Positions 1-6,234 are shown, counted from the first letter of the stretch. The stretch is DNA of 7,280 bases from Pseudomonadaceae bacterium UBA836 (GCA_002296055.1 DBHE01000221.1:1-7280), one strand, 5' to 3'. Program-made: numbers and translations. Notes: generated from the sequence alone by a model not told the origin.

Positions 1-100
1 GGGTTTTCTATCTGGGGATCCGGGTAATATTTTTTCAGGTTTTTTTGCTCTATAGCCGAACCGGCTGGCGCATCGCTGGTTTCCTGACGCCAGAAAATAC

Positions 101-129
101 TTGTCGCGCTCTCACCTCTCGGCCATGAT
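101..129 (+). promoter_or_regulatory. Weak candidate sigma-70 promoter for the first gene
   Basis: TTGTCG (101-106) and CATGAT (124-129) each match four of six bases of the -35 and -10 consensus, with a 17-bp spacer. Transcription would begin near 136, leaving a leader of about 80 nt before the GTG at 217. The rest of 1-216 is comparatively AT-rich, with T-runs at 31-46. It has a 6-bp inverted repeat, CTGGCG (65-70) and CGCCAG (88-93), that is not followed by a T-tract. One plus frame stays open from base 3 to a TGA at 126-128, but its translation resembles nothing I recognise, so I call no gene in 1-216. Confidence 0.22.
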
Positions 130-216
130 GCTAAATTGATATCCATCACTATTGAGCCCCTTGGCAAACGGGGCGATAGTACTGAATGCCGACCAATAAA
201 AAGAGAGACCAGAATC

Positions 217-981
217 GTGTCCCCACTACTGATAGGCGGTCTGCTGGCTGGTGGTCTGATCATCCTGGTGTGTATTGGCTTCATCAGCCACAGTCTAGAG
301 CGTAGCCGGCTGGAAAAAGCCAGACAAACCGCTGAGCTCAATGCCCGCATCAAAGTCTGCCGCCAAGCCGTGGCTGGGCTGCCAGGTCAGTTCCTGCCCG
401 CAGAGCTAAGCACATTGATGCTGCAGATAGAGGCCGGGTTGCTGGAACGGCTACAACGTGTTGCCAAGTCTGCAGAGGTGCAGCAGCGACTGGATAAGAC
501 CCGGGCCGAACTGGCGGAGGGTAAGGTACCCAGCAACCCTCCTGTTGAACTGGACAGCGAAGCGCGCGGCAAAGAGGCGCGACTGCAACTTGAGAATTTG
601 TTCAAGCAGTTGCAGCAGGCTGAACAGGACGGGCTTATCGACAATGCCAGCCTAAAACAATGGGGCACGCATGTGCGGCGCTCATTGGTCAGCGCAACCC
701 TGGACACCTTCAACGCCACCGCTAAACAAGGTATGCGTCAAGGCAAACCACGTATCGCCAAACTGCAGTATGAGCGGGCAATCGCCTTTTTGACCAAGCT
801 CAACAACCCCGCCCTGGCTCAGCATCTGCAGCAATACAAGCAGTTACTCAAGCGTGCCGAAGCTGCTGTTTTGGAGCAGAATAAGGCCGACGAGGATCAA
901 CCCAGCGAGCTAAACGACGGGCTGGCGCAAATGGAGTCAGCCGATCAAGCCTGGCAGAAAAAGGCCGTTTACGACGATTGA
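217..981 (+). CDS. Membrane-anchored helical protein of unknown function
   Basis: I do not recognise a family. With the GTG at 217 the product is 254 residues. One hydrophobic segment at about residues 4-22 would anchor it in the inner membrane. It is followed by a long, charged, Gln/Glu/Arg/Lys-rich helical region with coiled-coil character (about 25-100 and 117-140). A further helical stretch at about 165-220 contains a TPR-like helix around LQYERAIAFLTKL, and the tail is acidic and probably disordered. There is no catalytic motif and only two cysteines, both near the N-terminus. An in-frame TTG at 136 would add 27 residues, but it has no ribosome binding site and adds a polar stretch before the membrane segment. 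The GTG at 217 has a purine-rich AAGAGAGA 8 nt upstream, so I prefer it. The gene lies upstream of a GST in the same direction with a 102-bp gap. A scaffold or envelope-associated role is possible but unproven. Confidence 0.75.
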   Translation: MSPLLIGGLLAGGLIILVCIGFISHSLERSRLEKARQTAELNARIKVCRQAVAGLPGQFLPAELSTLMLQIEAGLLERLQRVAKSAEVQQRLDKTRAELAEGKVPSNPPVELDSEARGKEARLQLENLFKQLQQAEQDGLIDNASLKQWGTHVRRSLVSATLDTFNATAKQGMRQGKPRIAKLQYERAIAFLTKLNNPALAQHLQQYKQLLKRAEAAVLEQNKADEDQPSELNDGLAQMESADQAWQKKAVYDD

Positions 982-989
982 CCTCAAGG

Positions 990-1030
990 CTGCCGACGCT
1001 TCAAGCAGTTACCGCATGAAGCGTCAGCAG
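990..1030. other. Inverted repeat (stem-loop) between the first gene and the GST
   Basis: CTGCCGACGCTTCA (990-1003) pairs with TGAAGCGTCAGCAG (1017-1030), giving 13 of 14 base pairs around a 13-nt loop. It starts 9 nt after the stop codon of the first gene. The downstream sequence (TGCCCCTAG) has no T-tract, so this is not a textbook intrinsic terminator. It could stabilise the 3' end of the first transcript, act with Rho, or form a leader structure for the GST mRNA. Confidence 0.55.
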
Positions 1031-1083
1031 TGCCCCTAGCGGCCTGCCCGCTACTCTTCCAGCAACCCGATTCGGACTACCGC

Positions 1084-1743
1084 ATGGCTGTAACACTTTA
1101 TGGCGCCATCCTGTCGCCCTATGTACGCAAGGTGCGCATCCTGCTCGCCGAGCACCAAATCCCCTACGAGCACCAATTTATTCCGCCGCGCGGCCAGCCC
1201 GACTGGTACTACGACATCAGCCCACTCGGCCGCATTCCGGCGCTGACTGACGGCGATCTCAAACTTGCAGACTCAGCGGTTATCGCTCAATACCTGCAGG
1301 AAAGTCGTGGCGGCCCGTCGCTCTATGGCAGCAACCCGGCAGAAGCCGCACGCGTGCGCTGGCTGGAAAAGTACGCGGACTACGAGGTGGCGCCGCACAG
1401 CACCTTTGGCGTGTTTTTTCCACGGATCGTTGCCCGCAGCGTTGGCGAAAGTACCGATGAGGCGCAGGTGCAACGCGCGCTGACTGAGCACCTGCCACCG
1501 CTGTTCGATTACCTGGAAAAGGAACTGGGCGACCAACCCTGGTTTCTCGGCCAGCAATTCAGCCTGGCCGATATCGCGGTAGGGTGTCAGTTGATCAACC
1601 TGGCGCACGCTGGCGAGCTGATCGACGAGTACCGTTGGCCCGGCCTGTCGTCACTGCTGAGCCGGCTGACCGCACGCAGCAGCGTATCCTCCATGTTGCC
1701 GGCCGAGCACGCCCTGGTCGCCAAGTTGACTGGACGCCTCTAA
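1084..1743 (+). CDS. Glutathione S-transferase family protein
   Basis: A 219-residue cytosolic GST, a normal length for the family. The N-terminal thioredoxin-fold half (about 1-78) has the SPYVRKVR motif at 11-18, where Ser11 is the likely residue activating glutathione. It also has the cis-proline segment GRIPALTDG (Pro52) and the glutathione gamma-glutamyl-binding pair Asp63-Ser64 in LADSAVIAQYL. The helical C-terminal half contains the conserved N-capping box, FSLADIAVG (Ser160 and Asp163). Such enzymes conjugate or reduce electrophiles and peroxides with glutathione, but the substrate cannot be read from sequence. The frame is open back to a GTG at 1030, which adds 18 residues unlike GST N-termini; the ATG at 1084 begins directly at beta-strand 1, so I chose it, although its ribosome binding site is weak. 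It converges on the DUF815 gene with 6 bp between stop codons. The position matches PA2821 of P. aeruginosa as I recall it. Confidence 0.9.
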   Translation: MAVTLYGAILSPYVRKVRILLAEHQIPYEHQFIPPRGQPDWYYDISPLGRIPALTDGDLKLADSAVIAQYLQESRGGPSLYGSNPAEAARVRWLEKYADYEVAPHSTFGVFFPRIVARSVGESTDEAQVQRALTEHLPPLFDYLEKELGDQPWFLGQQFSLADIAVGCQLINLAHAGELIDEYRWPGLSSLLSRLTARSSVSSMLPAEHALVAKLTGRL

Positions 1744-1749
1744 ACCAGT

Positions 1750-2637
1750 TTATTGCTCCAACAGGCGCTGCCCCACCCAAGCACGGGCAAATTGGTAGGC
1801 GCAGCGACCGTTGCGGTTGCCGCGCCCGGTGGCCCAGCGCACCGCTTCCAGCTGCAGGGCATCATCCCACTGCCACTGCAAGCCATGCTCTGTGGCTAGC
1901 TGCCCAAGCCAATGCTGCACCACCGCCAAGTAATGGTCCTGGCTGAACGGGTAGAACGACACCCAAAGCCCGAAGCGATCGGACAGGGCAATCTTTTCTT
2001 CAATGGCCTCGCCCGGATGGATCTCGCCATCCACCTGTTTGGCCGCCAAATTATCGCTGTTGTGCTCAGGCAGCAGATGCCGGCGGTTGGAAGTGGCATA
2101 CAGCAGCAGGTTATCCGGCGCCGCCTCCACGGTGCCATCAAGTACGGTCTTCAGGGCTTTATAGCCGCTGTCATCCGCCTCAAAGGCCAAGTCATCGCAA
2201 AACAGCACAAAGCGCCAGGGTTGCCCTGCCAGTTGGGGCAGCAACGCCGACAGGTGCACCAGGTCGGCCTTGTCCACCTCGATCAGGCGCATACCTCGCT
2301 CGGCGTACTCACTCAGCAGCGCCCGTACCAGCGACGACTTGCCGGTACCGCGTGAGCCCCACAGCAGCGCATTGTTGGCCGGCAGGCCCCGCACAAACTG
2401 ACCGGTATTGGCTGCCAGCAGCCCCTTCTGCCGATCCACGCCTACCAGATCATTCAAGCGCAGGCTAAGGCTGACCTTCAGCGGACGCAGTTGCCCTTGC
2501 TGCCCTTCGACACTCCAGCGCGCCGCATAGGTGTTCTCCCAGTCAACCTGCGCCGCGGGCTGCGGCAGCGTCGCCTCAAAGCGTTCGATAAAAGCCACAA
2601 CGCGCTGCATGAACTGTTCGGTACTGACACCCGACAT
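1750..2637 (-). CDS. DUF815-family AAA+ ATP-binding protein
   Basis: A 295-residue protein of the DUF815 branch of AAA+ ATPases, with no known substrate. The nucleotide-binding core is complete. It has a Walker A motif GSRGTGKSS (94-102), a Walker B FVLFCDDLAFE (143-153) with the paired aspartates at 148-149, and a sensor-1 YATSNRRHL (180-188). An arginine-rich segment near the C-terminus (RGNRNGRCAYQFARAW, about 272-287) is in the sensor-2 region. No membrane segment or signal peptide is seen, so it is probably cytoplasmic. The frame stays open to 2841, but the ATG at 2637 is preceded by a strong AGAGGAGA, and the longer version would overlap the sagS coding sequence. It is divergent from sagS with 127 bp between start codons. 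The same neighbour (PA2823) flanks sagS in P. aeruginosa. Family assignment is firm; the biological role is unknown. Confidence 0.92.
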   Translation of the reverse strand: MSGVSTEQFMQRVVAFIERFEATLPQPAAQVDWENTYAARWSVEGQQGQLRPLKVSLSLRLNDLVGVDRQKGLLAANTGQFVRGLPANNALLWGSRGTGKSSLVRALLSEYAERGMRLIEVDKADLVHLSALLPQLAGQPWRFVLFCDDLAFEADDSGYKALKTVLDGTVEAAPDNLLLYATSNRRHLLPEHNSDNLAAKQVDGEIHPGEAIEEKIALSDRFGLWVSFYPFSQDHYLAVVQHWLGQLATEHGLQWQWDDALQLEAVRWATGRGNRNGRCAYQFARAWVGQRLLEQ

Positions 2638-2642
2638 GGGTT

Positions 2643-2650
2643 TCTCCTCT
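2643..2650 (-). promoter_or_regulatory. Ribosome binding site fixing the DUF815 start, inside a possible hairpin
   Basis: On the minus strand AGAGGAGA ends 5 nt before the ATG at 2637 and settles the choice of start. Its first bases also belong to GCCAGAG (minus strand, 2653-2647). That segment can pair with CTCTGGC (2686-2680) around an inner CGTG/CACG helix (2677-2674 with 2664-2661), so part of the Shine-Dalgarno could be sequestered in the mRNA. Confidence 0.6.
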
Positions 2651-2764
2651 GGCCGCCAAACGTGCAAGAATGCCACGCCGCCAGAGCGGAGCCTAGGGCC
2701 TGTTGCCACACAGAAACCTGCCTCGGCTGCTAAGCTCAAAGTGCCACCACCAACAAGGCCAAAA

Positions 2765-5128
2765 ATGGACATACGCCTGACCAACCGCCTGTCATTCAAG
2801 CAAGCGCGCCTGAGCGTGTTGGTCGCCTTCGCGCTGGGCATTCTGCTTGGCCTGGCACAGGTGGTTGTCGACTACCGCTCTGAAGACGCGCTGATTGACC
2901 AGGAGGTTCAGGCACAGATCAACGTCAGCCTCAGCCCGGCAGCGCGTATCGCCTACAACATTGATGCTGAACTGGCACTTGAGCTGGTGAACGGCCTGCT
3001 AGAAGCCCCCCAGGTGGTACGCGCCGAGATCATCGACAACAATGGCATTGCCCTGGCCAGCGTCAGCCGCCCAATGGCCACCAGCCGGTACCGCACCGTC
3101 AGCGATGCGCTGTTCGGGCGGCGTCGCGATTACTCCCAGCCACTGTATGTAGAGCATGCTCCCAATGAGCTGCTGGGCCATCTGGTGATAGAGGTAGACA
3201 CCTTCTACCAGGGCGCCAGCTTTCTGCGCCGCGCCGGGCTCACCATGCTGTCGGGCTTTGTCCTCAGCCTGGTGCTATCGCTGGTGTTGATGGTGCTGTT
3301 CTACGCCATGCTGACCAAACCGCTGGTAAGGCTGATCAACGACCTGCTGGATATGCGCACCGAGGGCGAACGCAGCCGCCTGCCCTGCCCCGACGGCCAT
3401 GAGCGCGACGAGATCGGCGCCCTGGTCGAGGTGATAAATCGCCAGCTACAGAGTATCGACGTCAACCTGCGCCAGAAACTGCGCGCCGAAGAGCGTCTGC
3501 GCAAATATCTCGAAGAGCTGGAAAGCATCGTCGAAACCCGTACCACCGAAGTGCAGCACAGCAACGCCCAGTTGCGTGAGTCCAACCGCGAACTGGAAGC
3601 CTCGCGCGAAGCAGCGCTGGATATGGCGCGTGCGCGCTCGGCCTTCCTGGCCAACATGAGTCACGAAATTCGCACCCCGATCAACGGCCTCTTGGGCATG
3701 ATCGGACTGACCCTGGACAGCCGCCTGAACGATGAACAGCGCCAACAGCTATCCATCGCCTACGACTCCGGCAAGGTTCTGGTGGCACTGCTTAACGACA
3801 TTCTCGACCTATCCAAATTCGAGGCGGGCAAACTGCAGCTGGAGCAGATCCCCTTCGACCTCGGCGCCCTGCTGGAAGACACCGCCAGCCTGTTGTCACA
3901 GAACGCAGGCAAACAGGATATCGAGTTGATCTGCGAGATCGACCCGGCGGTGCCGGGGCTGCTGCTTGGCGACCCGACTCGTATCCGCCAGATCGTCAGC
4001 AACCTGCTGTCAAACGCGTTGAAATTCACCGAGCACGGTTACGTTGCCCTGCGCCTGCAGCTGACCCGCGAGGAAGGCGATCTGCAGCACGTCTGCATCA
4101 CAGTCAGCGACACCGGCATTGGCATCCCGGCGCCAGCGCTGGATGAAATCTTCTCGCCCTTCATCCAGGCAGACGCACAAATTTCCAGGCGTTTTGGCGG
4201 CACGGGCCTGGGCTTGGCACTTTGCAAAAGCCTGACCGATGCCATGCAGGGCGAGCTAACGGTGTCCTCCGAAACAGGCCGGGGCAGCACCTTTAGCGTA
4301 TCCCTGCCACTACAGCGGCATGACAGCGCCGCGCGCTACCAGCCGCCCGCAGCACGCAAGGTACTGCTGTGGAACCGCGCAGACCGCTTGCAGGGGCCTG
4401 TCATGGAGCGCTTACTGCGCAGCTGGCAGCTACCGTGCACCACTATTGATTACGACCCCGCTCAGCCCTTGCCCGCCGCCCCTGCGGACTACGATCTCTG
4501 GCTACTGGACAGCCCACAACTGGCGGAGCAACTGGCCGAGCAGCAACCGAGCACACCACGTTTACTACTCTGCAACTATGGCCAGCAGCTGGACAACCAG
4601 CGCGCCAGCGCCCTGCACGTGCGCCAACAGGTCGCCACACCGCCACCGCGCAATCGCCTGGCACGAGCTATTGACGCGCTCTTTGAACAGCCACAGGACA
4701 GTACCAGCGCAGACAGCCAGCAAACCGTTGGACACGGCCAGCGCCTGTTGCTGGTGGAAGATAATGCGGTCAACCAGATGGTTGCCAAAGGCATGCTCGG
4801 CCGACTGGGTTTTGAGGTCGACCTGGCCGAACACGGTGAGGCTGCGCTAAGCAAACTGGCCGACCAGGATTACGCGCTGGTGCTGATGGACTGCAACATG
4901 CCGATTATGGACGGCTACGAGACCAGCCGGCGCATGCGCGCCGACCCGCGCTGGCAGTCCATTCCCATCATCGCTCTGACGGCAAACGCCCTGCAGGAAG
5001 ATCGCCAGCGCTGCAAAGACGCCGGCATGGATGACTACCTGGCAAAACCCTTCAAGCGAGAAGACCTGCAAGCTATGTTGCAGCGCTGGCTGCCGGCCAG
5101 CGATCAGCACACCACGCCGAGCAGCTGA
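2765..5128 (+). CDS. sagS: Hybrid sensor histidine kinase/response regulator, SagS type
   Basis: A 787-residue inner-membrane hybrid kinase. Order of parts: TM1 (about 12-36), periplasmic HmsP-like sensor (37-153), TM2 (about 157-182), HAMP (about 182-235), a coiled coil to about 290, HisKA with phospho-acceptor His300 in NMSHEIRTPINGLLG, and HATPase. The HATPase has N-box Asn417, G1 DTGIGIP (from Asp449) and G2 GGTGLGL (478-484). A degenerate receiver-like stretch (about 531-640) precedes the C-terminal receiver (659-777), which has Glu665/Asp666, phospho-acceptor Asp709, Thr739 and Lys761. No Hpt domain is present. In P. aeruginosa SagS passes phosphate to HptB and controls surface attachment, biofilm formation and biofilm tolerance. 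The ATG at 2765 has AAGG 6 nt upstream. The frame is open to 2531, but that extension runs antisense through the DUF815 gene. It is convergent with ospR, 15 bp apart. Length and neighbours match PA2824. Confidence 0.93.
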   Translation: MDIRLTNRLSFKQARLSVLVAFALGILLGLAQVVVDYRSEDALIDQEVQAQINVSLSPAARIAYNIDAELALELVNGLLEAPQVVRAEIIDNNGIALASVSRPMATSRYRTVSDALFGRRRDYSQPLYVEHAPNELLGHLVIEVDTFYQGASFLRRAGLTMLSGFVLSLVLSLVLMVLFYAMLTKPLVRLINDLLDMRTEGERSRLPCPDGHERDEIGALVEVINRQLQSIDVNLRQKLRAEERLRKYLEELESIVETRTTEVQHSNAQLRESNRELEASREAALDMARARSAFLANMSHEIRTPINGLLGMIGLTLDSRLNDEQRQQLSIAYDSGKVLVALLNDILDLSKFEAGKLQLEQIPFDLGALLEDTASLLSQNAGKQDIELICEIDPAVPGLLLGDPTRIRQIVSNLLSNALKFTEHGYVALRLQLTREEGDLQHVCITVSDTGIGIPAPALDEIFSPFIQADAQISRRFGGTGLGLALCKSLTDAMQGELTVSSETGRGSTFSVSLPLQRHDSAARYQPPAARKVLLWNRADRLQGPVMERLLRSWQLPCTTIDYDPAQPLPAAPADYDLWLLDSPQLAEQLAEQQPSTPRLLLCNYGQQLDNQRASALHVRQQVATPPPRNRLARAIDALFEQPQDSTSADSQQTVGHGQRLLLVEDNAVNQMVAKGMLGRLGFEVDLAEHGEAALSKLADQDYALVLMDCNMPIMDGYETSRRMRADPRWQSIPIIALTANALQEDRQRCKDAGMDDYLAKPFKREDLQAMLQRWLPASDQHTTPSS

Positions 5129-5143
5129 GCGACCGGCGCCGCG

Positions 5144-5614
5144 TTACTCCTGCATGGCGCCCAGCAATTGATTCAGACCGTCGCGCAGCTCACGCATCTG
5201 CTCAGCACTCATACCCGTGCGGCACATCAAGCTCTGCGGCACGCTGGCGGCCTGTTCACGCAGGGCGCTGCCGGCCTCGGTCAGACTCACCTGCAGCTGC
5301 CGCTCATCACCGCCACGCACCCGCTCGCGTCGAATCAGCCCCTGAGTCTCCAGCCGCTTGAGCAGCGGCGTCAGGGTGCCTGAATCGAGCTGCAGACGCT
5401 CTCCCAACGCTTTGACACCGGGGTGCTCGGGCGGCTCGCGCTGCCATTCCCAAAGCACCAGCATCACCAGGTACTGCGGATAGGTAAGCCCCAAGGGCTC
5501 CAGCAGCGGCCGATAGGTGCGCATCAACGCCCGCGAACCGGCGTACAAGGCAAAACACAGCTGGTTGTCCAGAGCGAGCAACTGATCCAGCTCGGAAGGC
5601 ACAGACTGACTCAC
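5144..5614 (-). CDS. ospR: OhrR/OspR-type MarR-family thiol redox repressor
   Basis: A 156-residue MarR-family winged-helix regulator. The N-terminal LDNQLCFALYAGSR is the signature of OhrR-like organic-peroxide sensors and places the reactive cysteine at Cys20. A second cysteine, Cys131, suits a two-Cys mechanism in which peroxide triggers a disulfide and release from DNA. Tyr34, Tyr45 and Tyr48 lie where OhrR proteins place tyrosines around the reactive thiol. The DNA-binding domain spans about 45-112, with the recognition helix near LDSGTLTPLLKRLE and the wing around RGGDERQ. It starts with GTG at 5614 and overlaps the gpx stop codon as GTGA, so it should be made from the gpx transcript. 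Its P. aeruginosa counterpart OspR (PA2825) represses the gpx gene and itself, and affects pigment production and antibiotic resistance. An OhrR acting on ohr is the alternative, but no ohr gene lies in this window. Confidence 0.92.
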   Translation of the reverse strand: MSQSVPSELDQLLALDNQLCFALYAGSRALMRTYRPLLEPLGLTYPQYLVMLVLWEWQREPPEHPGVKALGERLQLDSGTLTPLLKRLETQGLIRRERVRGGDERQLQVSLTEAGSALREQAASVPQSLMCRTGMSAEQMRELRDGLNQLLGAMQE

Positions 5615-6093
5615 GGCAACAACGCCTCAATGTCTGCGCGCAGATCCTCGGGTTTGGTGGTTGGGGCATAGCGCTTGATTACGCGACCCTGCTCATCCAC
5701 CAGGAACTTGGTGAAGTTCCACTTGATGCCCTTGCTGCCCAGCACACCCGGAGCCTGCTGTTTGAGCTCGACAAACAACGGATGTGCATTGGCACCATTC
5801 ACGTCGACCTTCTTGAACAGCGGAAAGCTGACGCCGTAGTTCAGTTCGCAAAACTCGCTAATCTCGCCGCTGTCGCCCGGCTCCTGGGCGCCAAACTGGT
5901 TGCACGGAAAGCCAGCGACCCGCAGACCACGTTCACCGTAAGCCTGCCAAAGCGCCTCCAGCCCCTTGTACTGCGGGGTAAAGCCACACTTGCTGGCGGT
6001 GTTCACCACCAGGTAAGCCTTACCCTCAAGGGCACCGAGGGAGGATTCGCGGTTATCAATGGTCGTGCAGGGAATATCCAGTAGTGTGCTCAT
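5611..6093 (-). CDS. Glutathione peroxidase-family thiol peroxidase
   Basis: A 160-residue Gpx-family peroxidase reducing hydrogen peroxide or organic hydroperoxides in the cytoplasm. The peroxidatic residue is cysteine, not selenocysteine: Cys36 in NTASKCGFT. The rest of the catalytic tetrad is visible as Gln70 (FGAQEPG) and Trp125-Asn126 (KWNFTKF). Cys64 (FPCNQF) and Cys82 (FCELNYGV) are also present. Cys82 is the usual resolving position in family members that are recycled by thioredoxin rather than glutathione, so despite the name thioredoxin is the more likely reductant. The ATG at 6093 has an excellent AAGGAGG 4 nt upstream. The stop codon overlaps the ospR GTG. A promoter and a probable OspR operator lie just upstream, making this the first gene of a peroxide-inducible two-gene operon. 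It corresponds to PA2826 by context. Confidence 0.94.
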   Translation of the reverse strand: MSTLLDIPCTTIDNRESSLGALEGKAYLVVNTASKCGFTPQYKGLEALWQAYGERGLRVAGFPCNQFGAQEPGDSGEISEFCELNYGVSFPLFKKVDVNGANAHPLFVELKQQAPGVLGSKGIKWNFTKFLVDEQGRVIKRYAPTTKPEDLRADIEALLP

Positions 6094-6128
6094 GGCGCCT
6101 CCTTCTCAGGCGAACAGGGATTGGCGAA

Positions 6129-6156
6129 AGGCTAACAGCAGCAACATTTATGTCAA
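6129..6156 (-). promoter_or_regulatory. Sigma-70 promoter of the gpx-ospR operon
   Basis: On the minus strand a perfect TTGACA -35 box (6156-6151) is followed after 16 bp by TAGCCT (6134-6129), a weak -10 matching three of six consensus bases. The start of transcription would fall near 6122, about 28 nt before the gpx ATG. A strong -35 with a poor -10 and a palindrome directly upstream is consistent with a regulated promoter. Confidence 0.55.
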
Positions 6157-6158
6157 CC

Positions 6159-6174
6159 AGATTGCGCACAATCT
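6159..6174. promoter_or_regulatory. Probable OspR operator palindrome
   Basis: The 16-bp sequence AGATTGCGCACAATCT is an inverted repeat with seven of eight symmetric base pairs. It lies 2 bp upstream of the gpx -35 box, where a bound MarR dimer would block RNA polymerase. Its AT-flanked, GC-centred form resembles sites bound by OhrR-family repressors. Direct regulation of gpx and itself by OspR is known in P. aeruginosa; assignment of this particular site is inference. Confidence 0.65.
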
Positions 6175-6175
6175 A

Positions 6176-6228
6176 AGAAAATACTGATCAATTCCACCGC
6201 CCTCTCGGAGCATGCGGAATGAATCAGC
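6176..6228 (-). terminator. Probable intrinsic terminator of msrB
   Basis: Reading the minus strand, CTGATTCATTCC (6227-6216) pairs with GGAATTGATCAG (6195-6184). The stem is 12 bp with one G-U pair and one mismatch, around a 20-nt loop, and is followed by TATTTTCTT. The structure begins 7 nt after the msrB stop codon. The long loop and AT content make it moderate in strength. It would isolate gpx-ospR transcription from msrB. Confidence 0.5.
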
Positions 6229-6234
6229 TCCTCT

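Noticed and set aside
65..93. CTGGCG/CGCCAG repeat as a terminator of a gene left of the window
   Set aside because: The stem is short, the loop is 17 nt, and it is followed by AAAATA rather than T residues; no supported upstream coding sequence reaches it.
136..216. TTG start for the first gene
   Set aside because: No Shine-Dalgarno, a rare start codon, and a polar extension before the membrane segment; the GTG at 217 is better placed.
2703..2736. Possible sagS promoter TTGCCA and TAAGCT
   Set aside because: The 22-bp spacer is too long for sigma-70; no better pair was found in the intergenic region.
2726..2757. Possible sigma-54 promoter on the minus strand (TGGCAC near 2740)
   Set aside because: The GC element does not fall at the required spacing from the GG, so it fails the -24/-12 pattern.
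2531..2764. Upstream extension of the sagS reading frame (78 more residues)
   Set aside because: It runs antisense through the start of the DUF815 gene, is low-complexity in character and lacks a ribosome binding site; the ATG at 2765 gives the length expected for SagS.
2638..2841. Upstream extension of the DUF815 reading frame (68 more residues)
   Set aside because: It overlaps the sagS start, while the ATG at 2637 has a strong AGAGGAGA ribosome binding site and matches the family N-terminus.
4320..4850. Plus-strand 176-residue open frame inside sagS
   Set aside because: It is an out-of-frame shadow of the intact SagS frame in GC-rich DNA, with Ser/Arg/Thr-rich translation and no motif.
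5134..5141. CGGCGCCG palindrome as a bidirectional terminator between sagS and ospR
   Set aside because: There is no loop and no T-tract on either strand.
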